From positions 2,700,249-2,764,248 of the forward strand of contig NZ_CP156626.1 in assembly GCF_039852015.1 (NCBI RefSeq): a DNA stretch of 64,000 nt. Direction: 5' to 3'. This DNA is from Robbsia sp. KACC 23696 (GTDB taxonomy: Bacteria > Pseudomonadota > Gammaproteobacteria > Burkholderiales > Burkholderiaceae). Both the position numbers and the translations under genes were made by a program. The notes beneath the pieces were generated by a model that worked only from the letters and a program-made list of their open reading frames with translations, did no database searches and was not told the origin of the DNA. Positions 29,820 to 38,590 of this stretch are shown piece by piece. Within the stretch, counting starts at the first letter, position 1; each line of letters starts with the position of its first letter.

Positions 29820-30833
29820 TTACATGTGGAGCAGCGAGGCGCCCCAGGTAAACCCGCCGCCGACGCCTTCCACCATCACCAGCTGACCCGGCTTGATGCG
29901 GCCATCGCGAACCGCCACATCGAGCGCCAACGGGATGGAGGCCGCCGACGTGTTGCCGTGTTCGTCCACCGTCACGACCATCTTGTCGAGCGGCAGGCGC
30001 AGCTTGCGGCACGTGCCTTCCATGATGCGGATATTGGCCTGATGCGGGATCAGCCAATCGATGTCGTCGGCCGTCTTTCCGGCCTTTTCGAGCACCTCGA
30101 CCGCCACCTTGCCAAGCACGTTGACCGCCAATTTGAACACGGCCTGGCCATCCATGTGCAGGAAGGCATTGCCAGCCACCACGCCGCCGCTGACATGACC
30201 CGGCACGCACAGGATGTCGGACTGGCTGCCGTCCGCATGCAAGGCATTGGCCAGCACGCCCGGCGTTTCCGAAGCGGACAGCATCACGGCGCCGGCGCCA
30301 TCGCCAAACAGCACGCAGGTGGTACGGTCGTTGAAATCGAGAATGCGCGAGAACGTTTCGGCGCCGATCACCAGCACATTGTCGTACATGCCACTGCGGA
30401 TATACGCATCGGCAGTCGACAAGGCATAGACGAAGCCGGAACAGACCGCCTGCACGTCGAATGCCGCGCTGCCGTTCGCGATACCGAGTTTCTGTTGCAC
30501 CAGGCAAGCCGTACTCGGGAACACGAAATCCGGCGTCGACGTCGCGACGATGATGAGGTCGATCTGCTCCTTGCCGAGGCCGGAGGCGGCAATCGCCTGC
30601 TTGGCTGCCTCGACCGCCAGATCGCTGGTGCGCTCATCCGGCGCGGCGAAATAACGGGCTCGGATACCGGTACGCGCGACGATCCACTCGTCGCTGGTTT
30701 CGATATCGCGCGCGGCCAGTTGTTCCGTCAGCGCCTGATTCGATACACGGTTGGCGGGCAGGTAACTGCCGGTGCCGACGATGCGGGCGTAACGGGGAGA
30801 CGAACGAAGGGAGTCGCTGGTTGAAGCCATCAT
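29820..30833 (-). CDS. fabH: 3-oxoacyl-[ACP] synthase III
   Basis: Starts fatty-acid synthesis by condensing acetyl-CoA with malonyl-ACP. 337 residues. Catalytic Cys in [11 protein letters not shown], His in [10 protein letters not shown], Asn in GNTSAAS. Its ATG overlaps the plsX stop by four bases (ATGA), so translation is coupled. A second ATG follows immediately (MM). Confidence 0.97.
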   Translation of the reverse strand: MMASTSDSLRSSPRYARIVGTGSYLPANRVSNQALTEQLAARDIETSDEWIVARTGIRARYFAAPDERTSDLAVEAAKQAIAASGLGKEQIDLIIVATSTPDFVFPSTACLVQQKLGIANGSAAFDVQAVCSGFVYALSTADAYIRSGMYDNVLVIGAETFSRILDFNDRTTCVLFGDGAGAVMLSASETPGVLANALHADGSQSDILCVPGHVSGGVVAGNAFLHMDGQAVFKLAVNVLGKVAVEVLEKAGKTADDIDWLIPHQANIRIMEGTCRKLRLPLDKMVVTVDEHGNTSAASIPLALDVAVRDGRIKPGQLVMVEGVGGGFTWGASLLHM

Positions 30834-31954
30834 GCCTTTGCGGAAAGCGTTTCGCCGGGAACGGCAAGCGGGACCGTCACGGCAGCCGGCGTCTCCGAGA
30901 CCGCCGTTGCCGCCGAAATCGGCGTTACTCTGGCCTGCAGGCCGAGCGGATCGACATTTTCCTCGAGCGCCTTTTCGAGCCGTGACTGCACCCCGTTCTT
31001 TACCGCATCATACCCGCGTTTCAGCGCCCAGCCGAAAGCGTAGGCATCGGCCGAGCCATGGCTCTTGATGACGATGCCGCGCAGGCCGAGCAAGGCGGCG
31101 CCGCTGTATCGGCGGTGATCCACGCGTTTGCGTACTTGCGAGAGCACTGGCCAGGCCAGCACCGCTAGTAACTTGGTGAAGATCGAGCGGCTGAACTCTT
31201 CCTTGATGATGCGCGAGAGCATCTGCGCCAGGCCTTCGGACGTCTTCAACGCGACGTTGCCGACAAAGCCGTCGCAGACGACGATATCGGTCGTGCCCTT
31301 GAAGATGTCGTTACCCTCGACGTTGCCGTAGAAGTTCAAAGTGCTCGCGCGCAGCAATTCGCCGGCGCGCTTGATCACGTCGTTGCCCTTGATCACTTCC
31401 TCGCCGATATTGAGCAAGCCGACCGTAGGCCGATCCTTGTTCTCCGTCGCGGAAACGAGCGCGTGACCCATCTCGGCGAACTGCAGCAGATGCTGCGGTT
31501 CGCAATCGACGTTCGCGCCCAGATCGAGCACCGTCGTGAAGCCCTTCTCGTTCGGCATCAGCGTCGCCAGCGCCGGACGTTCGATGCCGGCAAGCGTTTT
31601 TAGGACATAGCGCGAGACGGCCATCAGCGCGCCGGTATTGCCCGCCGACACGCAAGCCTGCGCCTGCCCTTCCTTGACGAGGTTCAGGGCGACACGCATC
31701 GAAGAGTCTTTCTTGCGCCGCAGCGCGACTTCGACCGGATCGTCGGAACTGACGACTTCGGTGGCATTCACCACCCGCAGGCGCGGCGCGCCGACAGCCT
31801 TGCATTTCGCCAGTTGTGCCTGGACCGCTGCTTCCTGGCCAACCAGGATCAGCTCGACATCGTCGTGGTCACGGGCGAATTCGACCGCGGCCGGCACGGT
31901 CACGGACGGGCCGAAGTCGCCGCCCATGCAATCAATGGTGATTTTTACGGTCAT
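30830..31954 (-). CDS. plsX: Phosphate acyltransferase PlsX
   Basis: Converts acyl-ACP to acyl-phosphate for PlsY in phospholipid synthesis. 374 residues with the family start [13 protein letters not shown] and the conserved [10 protein letters not shown], plus the NIGEE...KGN motif. The rpmF-plsX-fabH order is the classic proteobacterial one. An Ala/Val/Thr-rich tail of about 35 residues follows the conserved core. Confidence 0.97.
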   Translation of the reverse strand: MTVKITIDCMGGDFGPSVTVPAAVEFARDHDDVELILVGQEAAVQAQLAKCKAVGAPRLRVVNATEVVSSDDPVEVALRRKKDSSMRVALNLVKEGQAQACVSAGNTGALMAVSRYVLKTLAGIERPALATLMPNEKGFTTVLDLGANVDCEPQHLLQFAEMGHALVSATENKDRPTVGLLNIGEEVIKGNDVIKRAGELLRASTLNFYGNVEGNDIFKGTTDIVVCDGFVGNVALKTSEGLAQMLSRIIKEEFSRSIFTKLLAVLAWPVLSQVRKRVDHRRYSGAALLGLRGIVIKSHGSADAYAFGWALKRGYDAVKNGVQSRLEKALEENVDPLGLQARVTPISAATAVSETPAAVTVPLAVPGETLSAKA

Positions 31955-32405
31955 GCGTGCACCGCGCCCGGGGAAAGGCGCGAGGAATTACCGGAGCACG
32001 CCAGGCGCCACGCAGCATCTTTCGATGCAAGCACAGCGCCCGCGAGCAGACGGCGACAGGTCAGCAAGCTGACGGGTCGCACAGGCCGCAAGCGGGAGGC
32101 GTCACGAAAAATCGGGAAAGCCTGCCAACCACAATACGCGATCCCGAGTGCCGGCGCATCGACGCGCAGGCACCCCTTCGAGTGGAATGGCCATCGGGAC
32201 AGCATCATCGCTTTGGACAATGTGTTCGTATTACGCCAAACATCGGGAACACGCAAGACGCTCGCCCGCGCCCACCTGACGGCAGACATCGAATGACAAG
32301 CGTCGGCGATTGACAGCCAGGCAACGGATAACCGCGGTACAACCGCCCTATCCGGCCTGAAACCGGACAGCGGCAGACGAACATCGGTTCGTGCCTTCAA
32401 GACAA
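31955..32405. other. Intergenic rpmF-plsX gap
   Basis: 451 bases between genes usually almost contiguous. A leftward 149-codon frame with a TTG start spans it and ends in an ATGA overlap with plsX, but its product is rich in Cys, Arg and Trp and resembles no family I know. A hairpin TATCCGGCCTGAAACCGGACAG near 32349 follows rpmF. I annotate no gene. Confidence 0.45.
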
Positions 32406-32585
32406 TCAGTCGTTCTTGGTCTTAACGACTTTTTTGCCACGGTAGAAACCGTTCGGGCTGATGTGGTGACGACGGTGCGTTTCACCCGACGTAGCATCGA
32501 CAGCCAGCGGTGCGGCTTCGATGAAATCGTGCGAACGGTGCATGCCGCGCTTCGACGGCGACTTCTTGTTTTGCTGGACTGCCAT
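32406..32585 (-). CDS. rpmF: 50S ribosomal protein L32
   Basis: 59-residue ribosomal protein, [20 protein letters not shown] at the start and [10 protein letters not shown] near the end, matching bacterial L32 of the form without the four zinc cysteines. Normal length. Between yceD (upstream) and plsX; yceD and rpmF are adjacent in most proteobacteria. Confidence 0.97.
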   Translation of the reverse strand: MAVQQNKKSPSKRGMHRSHDFIEAAPLAVDATSGETHRRHHISPNGFYRGKKVVKTKND

Positions 32586-32816
32586 GAAATGCTCCTAAAT
32601 AGGGTGCGAATTCTAACACAACTCGATGCACCGCTGACGAACCGCCAGTCGGCCAGGCCGCGTCGGGATAACCGATGCTGCATCGATGCAACATCGGGAC
32701 GACGCGGTCGCCATTGCGGCCGCCTCGTATTCTGCTGTGATCGCTCGCCCGGATCAGGGAAAACGCGGTGCATTCGACCGCCGATCCTTCCCTCAACCGC
32801 TATGCGAGCGCTCGTC

Positions 32817-33878
32817 TTAGTTCTTGCCGCTTGGATCAGACGTATCGGATCCCTGATCCGACTGGCCGCGATCGACACTTTCAGACTTGTCGCCGGCCGC
32901 CGCCTTCCATCCCGCCAATGCCGATGCGAAAGGTTTGCGCGTCGGCCCACTGGCCGAGGCACCCCCTTTTATCGCACCGGGCTTGCCTCGGGCCTTCCCG
33001 GCCTGCGGCACTGCCGACGCATCCGCATCGTCCGCCACGTCGGGCGATGCGGCGGAGATGTCGACGCGCTCGCCCGGCAGCGGCGTCGGATCGTCACCGG
33101 CGGCGTCCGCCAACCGCGCATCGATATCTTCGACGCGATCAACCCCCAAGGCACCGTCGGCGCCGCTGACGACGCTCGCATGCACGGCCGGGCAGACACG
33201 ATGTTTCGGCACCATCGGCAGGGACAGCACGATTTCCTCGTCGATCAGGTCGAGCAGATCGAAATCCGCCGAGCCGACTATGACATCGTCCTCCGCGTCG
33301 TCGCCCGCCAGGGAGTCGGCCTGCCGCTCGTCCCGCGCCACGCGATAGCCGGCTTCCACCGATACGGGCCAGGAAAACGGCTGCATGCAACGCTGGCATT
33401 CGAGCCAGACGGCGCCCTCGATGGTCACCGTCAGATGCGGCTCGGTCGCCTGGAAGGCGCCCACCGTTTTCTCGGCGCTGTCGCCCTCGCCCCGTGCCGG
33501 GCGGGCCGCCGCGCTCGATGCGGGCAGGAAGCCGCTGCGTCGGCGCAGGACCTTGCGCATCTCCCCTTCGGCATGCCAGCGTAGCGGCGAATCGGCCGCT
33601 TCGGCCGGCGCGTCGGCGGGCATCAAATCCGCCACGCGCGGCAATGCCGACAGTGGCACCACGCCCCGCGTTTCTCGGGCAGCGCGGATAAAGGCTTCGA
33701 GGTCGAAGGCGCGCAATGCCTCGGCGCGGGATCGTCCCGTACCGTGGGCCGCCGTCGACGCGACATCGCCGCCATCACGCTCGGCGTGATCAGGCCGGTC
33801 GGCGCCCTGCCCGGACATCGGCGAATCCGCTTCGCTTCCCGGCATTCCCGCCTTGTTTCCCGTGCCGTTCCCACCCAT
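32817..33878 (-). CDS. yceD: YceD family protein (DUF177), enlarged
   Basis: YceD proteins are encoded beside rpmF and are linked to 23S rRNA accumulation. About 353 residues from the ATG at 33878 (GGAG nine bases upstream); usual length is 170-200. The core is recognisable: FIRAARETRGVVPLSALPR, the paired cysteines ECQRC, then DEEIVLSLPMVPKHRVCP. After this a roughly 115-residue Ala/Asp/Gly-rich insert precedes the normal terminal motif RKPFASALAGWK. Another Asp/Gly-rich segment precedes the core at residues 1-50. Confident as to family because of position beside rpmF. Confidence 0.88.
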   Translation of the reverse strand: MGGNGTGNKAGMPGSEADSPMSGQGADRPDHAERDGGDVASTAAHGTGRSRAEALRAFDLEAFIRAARETRGVVPLSALPRVADLMPADAPAEAADSPLRWHAEGEMRKVLRRRSGFLPASSAAARPARGEGDSAEKTVGAFQATEPHLTVTIEGAVWLECQRCMQPFSWPVSVEAGYRVARDERQADSLAGDDAEDDVIVGSADFDLLDLIDEEIVLSLPMVPKHRVCPAVHASVVSGADGALGVDRVEDIDARLADAAGDDPTPLPGERVDISAASPDVADDADASAVPQAGKARGKPGAIKGGASASGPTRKPFASALAGWKAAAGDKSESVDRGQSDQGSDTSDPSGKN

Positions 33879-33970
33879 TACAGTCTCCGCGCCAACCCTG
33901 CCCGGCGAAAAACAGAAAATAGTAAGATGCGAGTTGTTTCCCGTCAAGTAGTTATCGCAGGTTTTGCCCT

Positions 33971-34666
33971 ATGTCCGATCTGCTATCCGCCCCCCGTCCC
34001 GGCCTCGTCGCAGGCGCCCCGGAAGCGTCCGCCGCTGCGCGTACGCCCGATAAGGCGCCGGCCCTCGTGCTAGCCAGCGGCTCGCGCTATCGCGCCGAAT
34101 TGCTGTCGCGGCTACGGCTGCCGTTTGTGTGCGACACGCCGGATCTCGATGAAACACCGCGCGCGGACGAGTCTCCGCCCGACACCGCGATGCGGCTCGC
34201 CATCGCGAAAGCGCGTGCCGTCGCGGGGCGCCATGTCGGCGCACTGGTCATCGGCTCCGATCAGGTCGCCGTCTGCGAGGGCGTCCAATTGGGCAAGCCG
34301 GGCGACCATGCGCGGGCGCTGGCCCAGCTGCAGCAAATGCGGGGGCGACGGATCGTTTTCCATACCGCCGTGTGTCTGCTCGACGGACGCAGCGCCGCGG
34401 CGGACCGTGCGCCCTGCCAGACCGCCGATGTGCTGACGACGGTGACGATGCGCGATGTCGACGATGCGACTCTCGACGCCTACCTCCGTGCAGAGCGGCC
34501 CTACGACGTGGCGGGCAGCGCCAAGGCTGAGGGCCTCGGTATCGCCCTGCTCGACCACGTTCAGAGCGACGACCCCACCGCCTTGATCGGTTTGCCGTTG
34601 GTGACCGTCAGCGGCTGGCTGCTGCAGGCCGGCATCCCGTTGTTCGAACTGGCCGCTTGCGGCTAA
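33971..34666 (+). CDS. Maf-family nucleotide pyrophosphatase (YceF type)
   Basis: House-cleaning pyrophosphatase; the YceF subgroup hydrolyses 7-methyl-GTP. 231 residues. Family motifs: LASGSRYRAELLSRL (starting the fold after a 26-residue Pro/Ala-rich tail), the central SDQVAVCEG, GKPGDHARALAQLQQMRGR and the C-terminal DPTALIGLPL. Divergent from yceD, matching the yceF-yceD pairing seen elsewhere. Confidence 0.92.
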   Translation: MSDLLSAPRPGLVAGAPEASAAARTPDKAPALVLASGSRYRAELLSRLRLPFVCDTPDLDETPRADESPPDTAMRLAIAKARAVAGRHVGALVIGSDQVAVCEGVQLGKPGDHARALAQLQQMRGRRIVFHTAVCLLDGRSAAADRAPCQTADVLTTVTMRDVDDATLDAYLRAERPYDVAGSAKAEGLGIALLDHVQSDDPTALIGLPLVTVSGWLLQAGIPLFELAACG

Positions 34667-34720
34667 GATGCGGGCCACAGCCTCCGCGCCTCACCCGTAT
34701 CAAAAAAACGAGAGATTTTC

Positions 34721-35467
34721 ATGAGCCAAGCGGGCACCTTGTATCTGATTCCGAATACCCTTGGCGAAGGCGACGACGCCGCGCTGCGCCAGGTATTGCC
34801 CGACCCGGTGCGGGCCGTCGCGCAGCGTCTGCGCTATATCGTCGGGGAAAATGCGAAAGCCACGCGCGCCTTTCTGAAGCGCGTGGGCACCGAGATCCCG
34901 ATTCAGGACATCCAGATCAGCGAGCTGAATATCCGCACGCAATCCTCGCCCTCGGATGCCGTCCTCGATGCCATGCTGGCGCCGTTACTGCAAGGCCACG
35001 ATGGCGGCCTGGTGTCGGACGCCGGCTGTCCGGCCGTCGCCGATCCCGGCGCCCTGCTGGTACGGCGTGCGCACGCGCTCGGGATTCGCGTCGCGCCGCT
35101 GGTCGGGCCGAGCTCGATTTTGCTCGCACTGATGGCATCGGGGCTGGACGGCCAGCGCTTTGCGTTTCACGGCTATCTGCCGACCGACGCGGCGGAACGG
35201 ACGCAACGGCTGCGCGAGCTGGAAAAGCAATCACGGGCGCAGCGTCAAACGCAGCTTTTCATCGAGACGCCGTATCGCAATGCGGCCATGCTCGACGCGC
35301 TGTTGGCAGCCTGCGCGCCGCAAACGCACCTCTGCTTCGCTGCCGACCTGACGCTGCCGACGGAACAGATCGTGACGCTAACGCTGGCCCAATGGCGCGC
35401 CCTCGCGGCCGCACAGCGCCCGGATATGGGGAAGCGACCCGCCATCTTCCTGATGCTGGCGCACTAA
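34721..35467 (+). CDS. SAM-dependent methyltransferase, RsmI-like (tetrapyrrole methylase fold)
   Basis: 248 residues. RsmI methylates the ribose of C1402 in 16S rRNA; this sequence belongs to the same fold family but to the subgroup typically next to maf. Motifs: GTLYLIPNTLG at the start (GTLYxVxTPIGN-like), GLVSDAGCPAVADPG, the LVGPSSILLALMASGL segment and RFAFHGYLP. Whether it is RsmI itself or a paralogue cannot be decided here. Confidence 0.85.
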   Translation: MSQAGTLYLIPNTLGEGDDAALRQVLPDPVRAVAQRLRYIVGENAKATRAFLKRVGTEIPIQDIQISELNIRTQSSPSDAVLDAMLAPLLQGHDGGLVSDAGCPAVADPGALLVRRAHALGIRVAPLVGPSSILLALMASGLDGQRFAFHGYLPTDAAERTQRLRELEKQSRAQRQTQLFIETPYRNAAMLDALLAACAPQTHLCFAADLTLPTEQIVTLTLAQWRALAAAQRPDMGKRPAIFLMLAH

Positions 35468-35470
35468 TAG

Positions 35471-35504
35471 AAAAGGCGCCGAGGCAGTGCGTGCCATCGG
35501 CGCC
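35471..35504 (-). terminator. Intrinsic terminator downstream of the S49 peptidase gene
   Basis: GGCGCCGA-GGCA-GTGCG-TGCC-A-TCGGCGCC stem on the minus strand followed by TTTTCTATT. It lies 41 bases past the stop of the leftward peptidase gene and directly after the rightward methylase stop. Confidence 0.75.
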
Positions 35505-35544
35505 CTGACTGTCCGTGCCGCCGACGGCGGCGCGGCTGACCGGC

Positions 35545-36783
35545 TTAGCGCAGCGTATTCGCGCTGTCGATCACCTCGCCGACGGCCGCCGCACCCAGCG
35601 AGGCCCCCAACGACGTACCGAGACGACGCGCAACCCGATCGGCCAGGCTGTCCTTGACGGTGAAGTCACGGGTGCGCTCGACCTTGATCACATCGCGCGC
35701 CACGCTGCCGGTGTCGCCGAGCGCGTCGGCCAAGCCCATCTGAATACTCTGCTCGCCGTCCCAGAAGGCACCGGAGAACATATCCGGCGTTTCATGCAAG
35801 CGGCTGCCGCGGCCCTGTTTGACGGCGGTGATGAACTGCTGATGAATGCCATCGAGCATCACTTGCAGCCGTTGCTTCTGGTCGTCAGTCTGCGGCGAGA
35901 ACGGATCGCCGATCGCCTTGTTGACGCCAGCCGTCTGCACTCGCCGCTCCACGCCCAGCTTGTCGAGCAGGCCAGGGAAGCCGAAGCCCTCCATGATCAC
36001 GCCGATCGACCCGACGATACTGGCCTGATCGACGTAGATCTTGTCCGCCGCGACGGCGACATAGTAAGCGCCCGATGCGCCGACGTCGCCGATCACCGCA
36101 TAGACCGGAATCTTCGGGTACTGCTTGCGCAAGCGGGTCAGGTTGCGATTGATGATGCCCGCTTCCACCGGACTGCCGCCCGGGCTGTTGATCTTCAATA
36201 CGATGCCGGCCGTGCCCGGATTCTTGAAGGCCGCTTCCAGCGAGGCGTCGATATTGTCGGAACTGGCCTGCGTGTTGGCCGCGATGACGCCAGTCAAGGT
36301 GACGACGGCCGTGAACTTGCTGCTGGCGTCGACCACCGGCTTGCGGTCTTCACGCATCCAAAAAACGCCGACGAGGATCGCCACGACGATCGCCAACCAG
36401 ATCAGCCGGAAGAAAATGCGCCAGCGTCGTGCGGCACGCTGCTCGCGAATCGCGGCCAGCGCCGCATTCGCCAGTGCCTCGCTGGCCCAGCCGTCGCCGC
36501 GGGGGCCGAAAGGCCCTTGCGGCCCCGGGGGAACGCCGTTGCCCGGCGGTCCGTACGGGCCATCACCGCCGCCATTGCCGCCATTGCCGCCATTGCCGCC
36601 ATTGCCGCCATTGCTGCCATCGCTGGCGCCGCTCGCGCCACCGCTGCCGGCGCCGTATCCGGCGTTCGTCACCGGGCCCGGGGCCGCAGAGGAAGACATC
36701 GACGGCGCTTCGGCGCCGCTACCTGCCGCGCGCCACACCGGTTCCCGCTCGACCGTGGTCCGGCCGTTGTCATCCACATTCAT
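35545..36783 (-). CDS. S49 family signal peptide peptidase (SppA-like)
   Basis: 412 residues. Cytoplasmic Gly-rich N-region, one membrane segment (RIFFRLIWLAIVVAILVGVFW, about 133-155), then the S49 protease domain with KINSPGGSPVEAG and the Ser-containing GASGAYYVAVAADKIY...SIVGSIGVI. The family degrades cleaved signal peptides in the membrane. The N-region contains (Asn-Gly-Gly)n encoded by a perfect 9-base repeat. Confidence 0.93.
   Translation of the reverse strand: MNVDDNGRTTVEREPVWRAAGSGAEAPSMSSSAAPGPVTNAGYGAGSGGASGASDGSNGGNGGNGGNGGNGGGDGPYGPPGNGVPPGPQGPFGPRGDGWASEALANAALAAIREQRAARRWRIFFRLIWLAIVVAILVGVFWMREDRKPVVDASSKFTAVVTLTGVIAANTQASSDNIDASLEAAFKNPGTAGIVLKINSPGGSPVEAGIINRNLTRLRKQYPKIPVYAVIGDVGASGAYYVAVAADKIYVDQASIVGSIGVIMEGFGFPGLLDKLGVERRVQTAGVNKAIGDPFSPQTDDQKQRLQVMLDGIHQQFITAVKQGRGSRLHETPDMFSGAFWDGEQSIQMGLADALGDTGSVARDVIKVERTRDFTVKDSLADRVARRLGTSLGASLGAAAVGEVIDSANTLR
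36568..36612 (-). repeat. Tandem 9-base repeat, 5 perfect units
   Basis: GCCGCCATT repeated five times (36568-36612), followed by degenerate copies. It lies in frame in the S49 peptidase gene and encodes Asn-Gly-Gly repeats. As a 9-base unit, length changes would not shift the frame. Confidence 0.95.
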
Positions 36784-36854
36784 CTTCTCTGGCGCCCCTT
36801 GTCAGATCCGGTACGGATCGCTTACAGCCTGTTTTACCGCGTGTCGGCTCGCCA

Positions 36855-37514
36855 TCAACCGTTGGAAGTCAGCCATGCGTGCAACTCGGCCACCGAATTG
36901 GCGCAAAAACGCGGCGCCAGCGCCAGTAAAGGCTCCGGACGATGCGCGCCGTAGGTCACGCCGATGCCGGCGACGCCGGCATTGATCGCCATCTGCAGAT
37001 CGTGCGTCGTATCGCCAATCATCACCGTCCGGTCGGCATCCTGTCCGAGCTCGCGCATCAATTCCTGCAACATCGCCGGATGCGGCTTGGAAAACGTTTC
37101 GTCGGCGCAGCGCGTGGCATCGAACAGCGTCGCCAGCCGCGTCTGCGCCAGCGCCCGCGTCAGGCCCACGCGGCTCTTGCCGGTCGCGACCGCCAGGAAA
37201 TAGCCGGCCTCGCGCAGCGATTCCAGCATATCGCGCGCGCCGTCGAACAACGCAAGATGCGGCTCGCCCGAGACAAAGTGATATTTGTAGCGCTCGACGA
37301 GCTTGGGATAGTCGACGGGGTCCAACGTGGGCGCGACTGTTTCCAACGCATCGCGCAATCCCAGGCCGATCACATAGCGCGCGGCATCGCCGCCCGGAAC
37401 CGGCAGCCGCAGGTCCCGGCAGGCGGATTGCAGGCAATGGGCAATATGGGCGGTCGAATCGCTGAGCGTTCCGTCCCAGTCGAACACAATCAGGTCGTAT
37501 CGGTCTCTGGCCAT
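36855..37514 (-). CDS. HAD-superfamily phosphatase, phosphoglycolate-phosphatase-like
   Basis: 219 residues. HAD motif I VFDWDGTLSDS at residues 8-18 (nucleophile Asp), cap domain, and motif III-IV MIGDTTHDLQMAINAG. The fold is that of Gph-type enzymes; the substrate is not certain. 17 bases after rluC (stop of rluC at 37532), likely same transcript. Confidence 0.9.
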   Translation of the reverse strand: MARDRYDLIVFDWDGTLSDSTAHIAHCLQSACRDLRLPVPGGDAARYVIGLGLRDALETVAPTLDPVDYPKLVERYKYHFVSGEPHLALFDGARDMLESLREAGYFLAVATGKSRVGLTRALAQTRLATLFDATRCADETFSKPHPAMLQELMRELGQDADRTVMIGDTTHDLQMAINAGVAGIGVTYGAHRPEPLLALAPRFCANSVAELHAWLTSNG

Positions 37515-37531
37515 CGGCTTCGTAATAAGGT

Positions 37532-38590
37532 TCAGTCTGCAGCCCGCAATTGGACCAGAAATCGTTGGCACTCGGCAGGGAGCGCGGCTTCGAATTGCAG
37601 CGGCTCTCCGGTTGCCGGGTGGGTTATGCGCAATTTTGCCGCATGCAAAAACATGCGCTTCAGGCCCGGATCGGCATTTGCCCGACCCAGCGCCTTGTTC
37701 AAGGCGAAGTCCCCGTATTTGTCGTCACCGGCGATGGGCGCGTCCAAATGCGCCAGATGCACGCGGATCTGGTGCGTACGGCCCGTCTTCAACTGCGCCT
37801 CCACCAACGCGAAGCCGTCGGGCGCACCCGCCACCGGCCGTCCCGCGCCCTGGCCATCGGCGGTCCGGAACCGTTCGATCAGCGTGAACACGGTGTGCGC
37901 GGCCTGCCCCTCGGGATTGACCGTCACGCGGCGCTCCCCTTCGGCGTTCACGTATTTGTGCAGCGCGGCCTTGACGACCCGCTTGGCGTCCCGCCACCCG
38001 CCCTCCGGCGCACGGACACAGGCCAGATAACGCTTGTCGGTCTGGTTCTCGCGCAATTGCGCATGCAGATGCGTCAACGCCGCGCGCTTCTTTGCCAGCA
38101 TCAGGATGCCCGACGTCTCGCGGTCGAGCCGGTGCACCAACTCGAGGAAACGCGCATCGGGACGCGCCGCGCGCAGCTGCTCGATGACGCCGTGACTGAC
38201 GCCGCTGCCGCCGTGCACCGCCACCCCCGCCGGTTTATCGATGACCAGCAGGTGCGGATCTTCGAACAGGATCGGAAAGTCGGCGGCCGGCACATACGCA
38301 CTGCGCGCCGGTGCCGCACCGTCCTCTTCGGTCCCATTCGTGGCCGTGCGTATCGGCGGCACGCGGACGGTGTCGCCGCTGACCAGCCGATATGTTGCGT
38401 CGATGCGCCCCTTGTTTACCCTGACTTCGCCCGATCGCAAGATGCGGTAGACATGACTCTTCGGCACGCCTTTACAGACGCGCAGCAAGAAGTTGTCGAT
38501 GCGTTGCCCCGCATCTTCGTCGTCGATTTCGATCATCGCGGCACGATCCGCGAATGCCTGTTGCCGGGACATTTTGCCTAACTCTTTCAT
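37532..38590 (-). CDS. rluC: 23S rRNA pseudouridine(955/2504/2580) synthase
   Basis: Modifies three uridines in 23S rRNA. About 352 residues from the ATG at 38590 (alternative ATG at 38572). S4 RNA-binding domain QRIDNFLLRVCKGVPKSHVYRILRSGEVRVNKGRI, then the RluA-type catalytic motif HRLDRETSGILMLAK with the essential Asp. An Arg-rich upstream extension to 38716 is unlikely. Divergent from rne with a 1.2-kb gap, the common arrangement in betaproteobacteria. Confidence 0.95.
   Translation of the reverse strand: MKELGKMSRQQAFADRAAMIEIDDEDAGQRIDNFLLRVCKGVPKSHVYRILRSGEVRVNKGRIDATYRLVSGDTVRVPPIRTATNGTEEDGAAPARSAYVPAADFPILFEDPHLLVIDKPAGVAVHGGSGVSHGVIEQLRAARPDARFLELVHRLDRETSGILMLAKKRAALTHLHAQLRENQTDKRYLACVRAPEGGWRDAKRVVKAALHKYVNAEGERRVTVNPEGQAAHTVFTLIERFRTADGQGAGRPVAGAPDGFALVEAQLKTGRTHQIRVHLAHLDAPIAGDDKYGDFALNKALGRANADPGLKRMFLHAAKLRITHPATGEPLQFEAALPAECQRFLVQLRAAD

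Noticed and set aside
31951-32400. 149-codon leftward frame with TTG start, overlapping the plsX start
   Set aside because: Product is rich in Cys, Arg and Trp, no similarity recognised, no good ribosome-binding site.
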